DNA of 24,352 bases, from positions 1 through 24,352 of the forward strand of contig CAJTPK010000037.1 in NCBI GenBank assembly GCA_910578075.1. The letters are read 5' to 3'. The first letter of the stretch is position 1; each line of letters opens with the position of its first letter. Source of the stretch: an uncultured Muribaculaceae bacterium. Lineage in GTDB: Bacteria; Bacteroidota; Bacteroidia; Bacteroidales; Muribaculaceae. Positions 24,311 to 24,352 of this stretch are shown one piece after another. The notes beneath the pieces are model-generated. The model ran no database searches and had not been told where the DNA came from. It was given only the letters and a program-made list of their open reading frames with translations. The position numbers were made by a program, and so were the translations under genes.

Positions 24311-24324
24311 CGTACATTTGTACG
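24311..24324. repeat. 14-base palindrome at the outer edge of the right arm
   Basis: cgtaca-tt-tgtacg is a perfect 6-bp stem with a 2-base loop, starting two bases beyond the last base shared with the left arm. It also contains TACATTTG, a TAnnTTTG match on the plus strand, but without a -33 box. The last 28 bases of the window are A/T-rich. Confidence 0.55.
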
Positions 24325-24352
24325 GTAAAAAAATTTTCGATAAATTTATCTA

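Overview
The window reads as a chromosome segment of a gut-type Bacteroidales, possibly a Muribaculaceae-like or Bacteroides-like commensal; the family is an inference. Evidence: a SusC/SusD pair, several lipoproteins with a Bacteroidetes-style lipobox, a BACON-domain protein, GYF_2/TM2, GxxExxY and four-helix-bundle proteins, a ParC-type topoisomerase, and promoter-like boxes of the Bacteroides form TAnnTTTG with an upstream TTTG. No phage structural genes, transposase, CRISPR array or rRNA were seen. All functions come from reading motifs; no database search was possible.

Layout. 1-1.2 kb (minus): partial tRNA-Thr, a GYF_2/TM2 membrane protein and a GxxExxY protein. 1.3-4.8 kb (plus): parC, overlapping by one base an exported protein of unknown function. 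4.87-5.31 kb: a gene-free inverted-repeat block. 5.3-6.6 kb: an S41 peptidase lipoprotein converging on a small DUF6582-like protein. 6.8-7.8 kb: class I mannose-6-phosphate isomerase with a strong terminator. 7.86-8.4 kb (minus): an intact ribbon-helix-helix antitoxin coupled to a truncated YafQ-type toxin and a nucleotidyltransferase remnant. 8.57-10.8 kb (minus): a TlpA-like thioredoxin protein and a four-helix-bundle protein, followed by a 9-bp repeat array. 11.2-21.6 kb (minus): calcineurin-like phosphoesterase lipoprotein, SusC, SusD, BACON lipoprotein, terminator, then a C10 (streptopain-like) cysteine protease. 21.8-24.3 kb: a 194-bp tandem repeat and a HigBA-like toxin-antitoxin pair enclosed by inverted repeats of about 350 bp.

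Working together. The phosphoesterase, SusC, SusD and BACON proteins look like an outer-membrane capture and import system. No glycosidase, polysaccharide lyase or dedicated regulator is in the window, so the substrate is not obvious and may be phosphorylated or not a classic polysaccharide. The C10 protease lies beyond the terminator and may be independent.

The least explained signal is a set of two dispersed non-coding repeat families. Family A contains aaccattataaccat arrays, aaaagc-nnn-gctttt hairpins, actcctaact runs and an accatag end. Family B contains a tcacgcag..gcaaagga end and a cactcctg..tgag core. Inverted copies surround small cargo: the GxxExxY gene, manA with the decayed toxin-antitoxin pair, and the intact toxin-antitoxin pair. 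One copy at 4.9-5.3 kb has no cargo. This is the best candidate here for an undescribed element.
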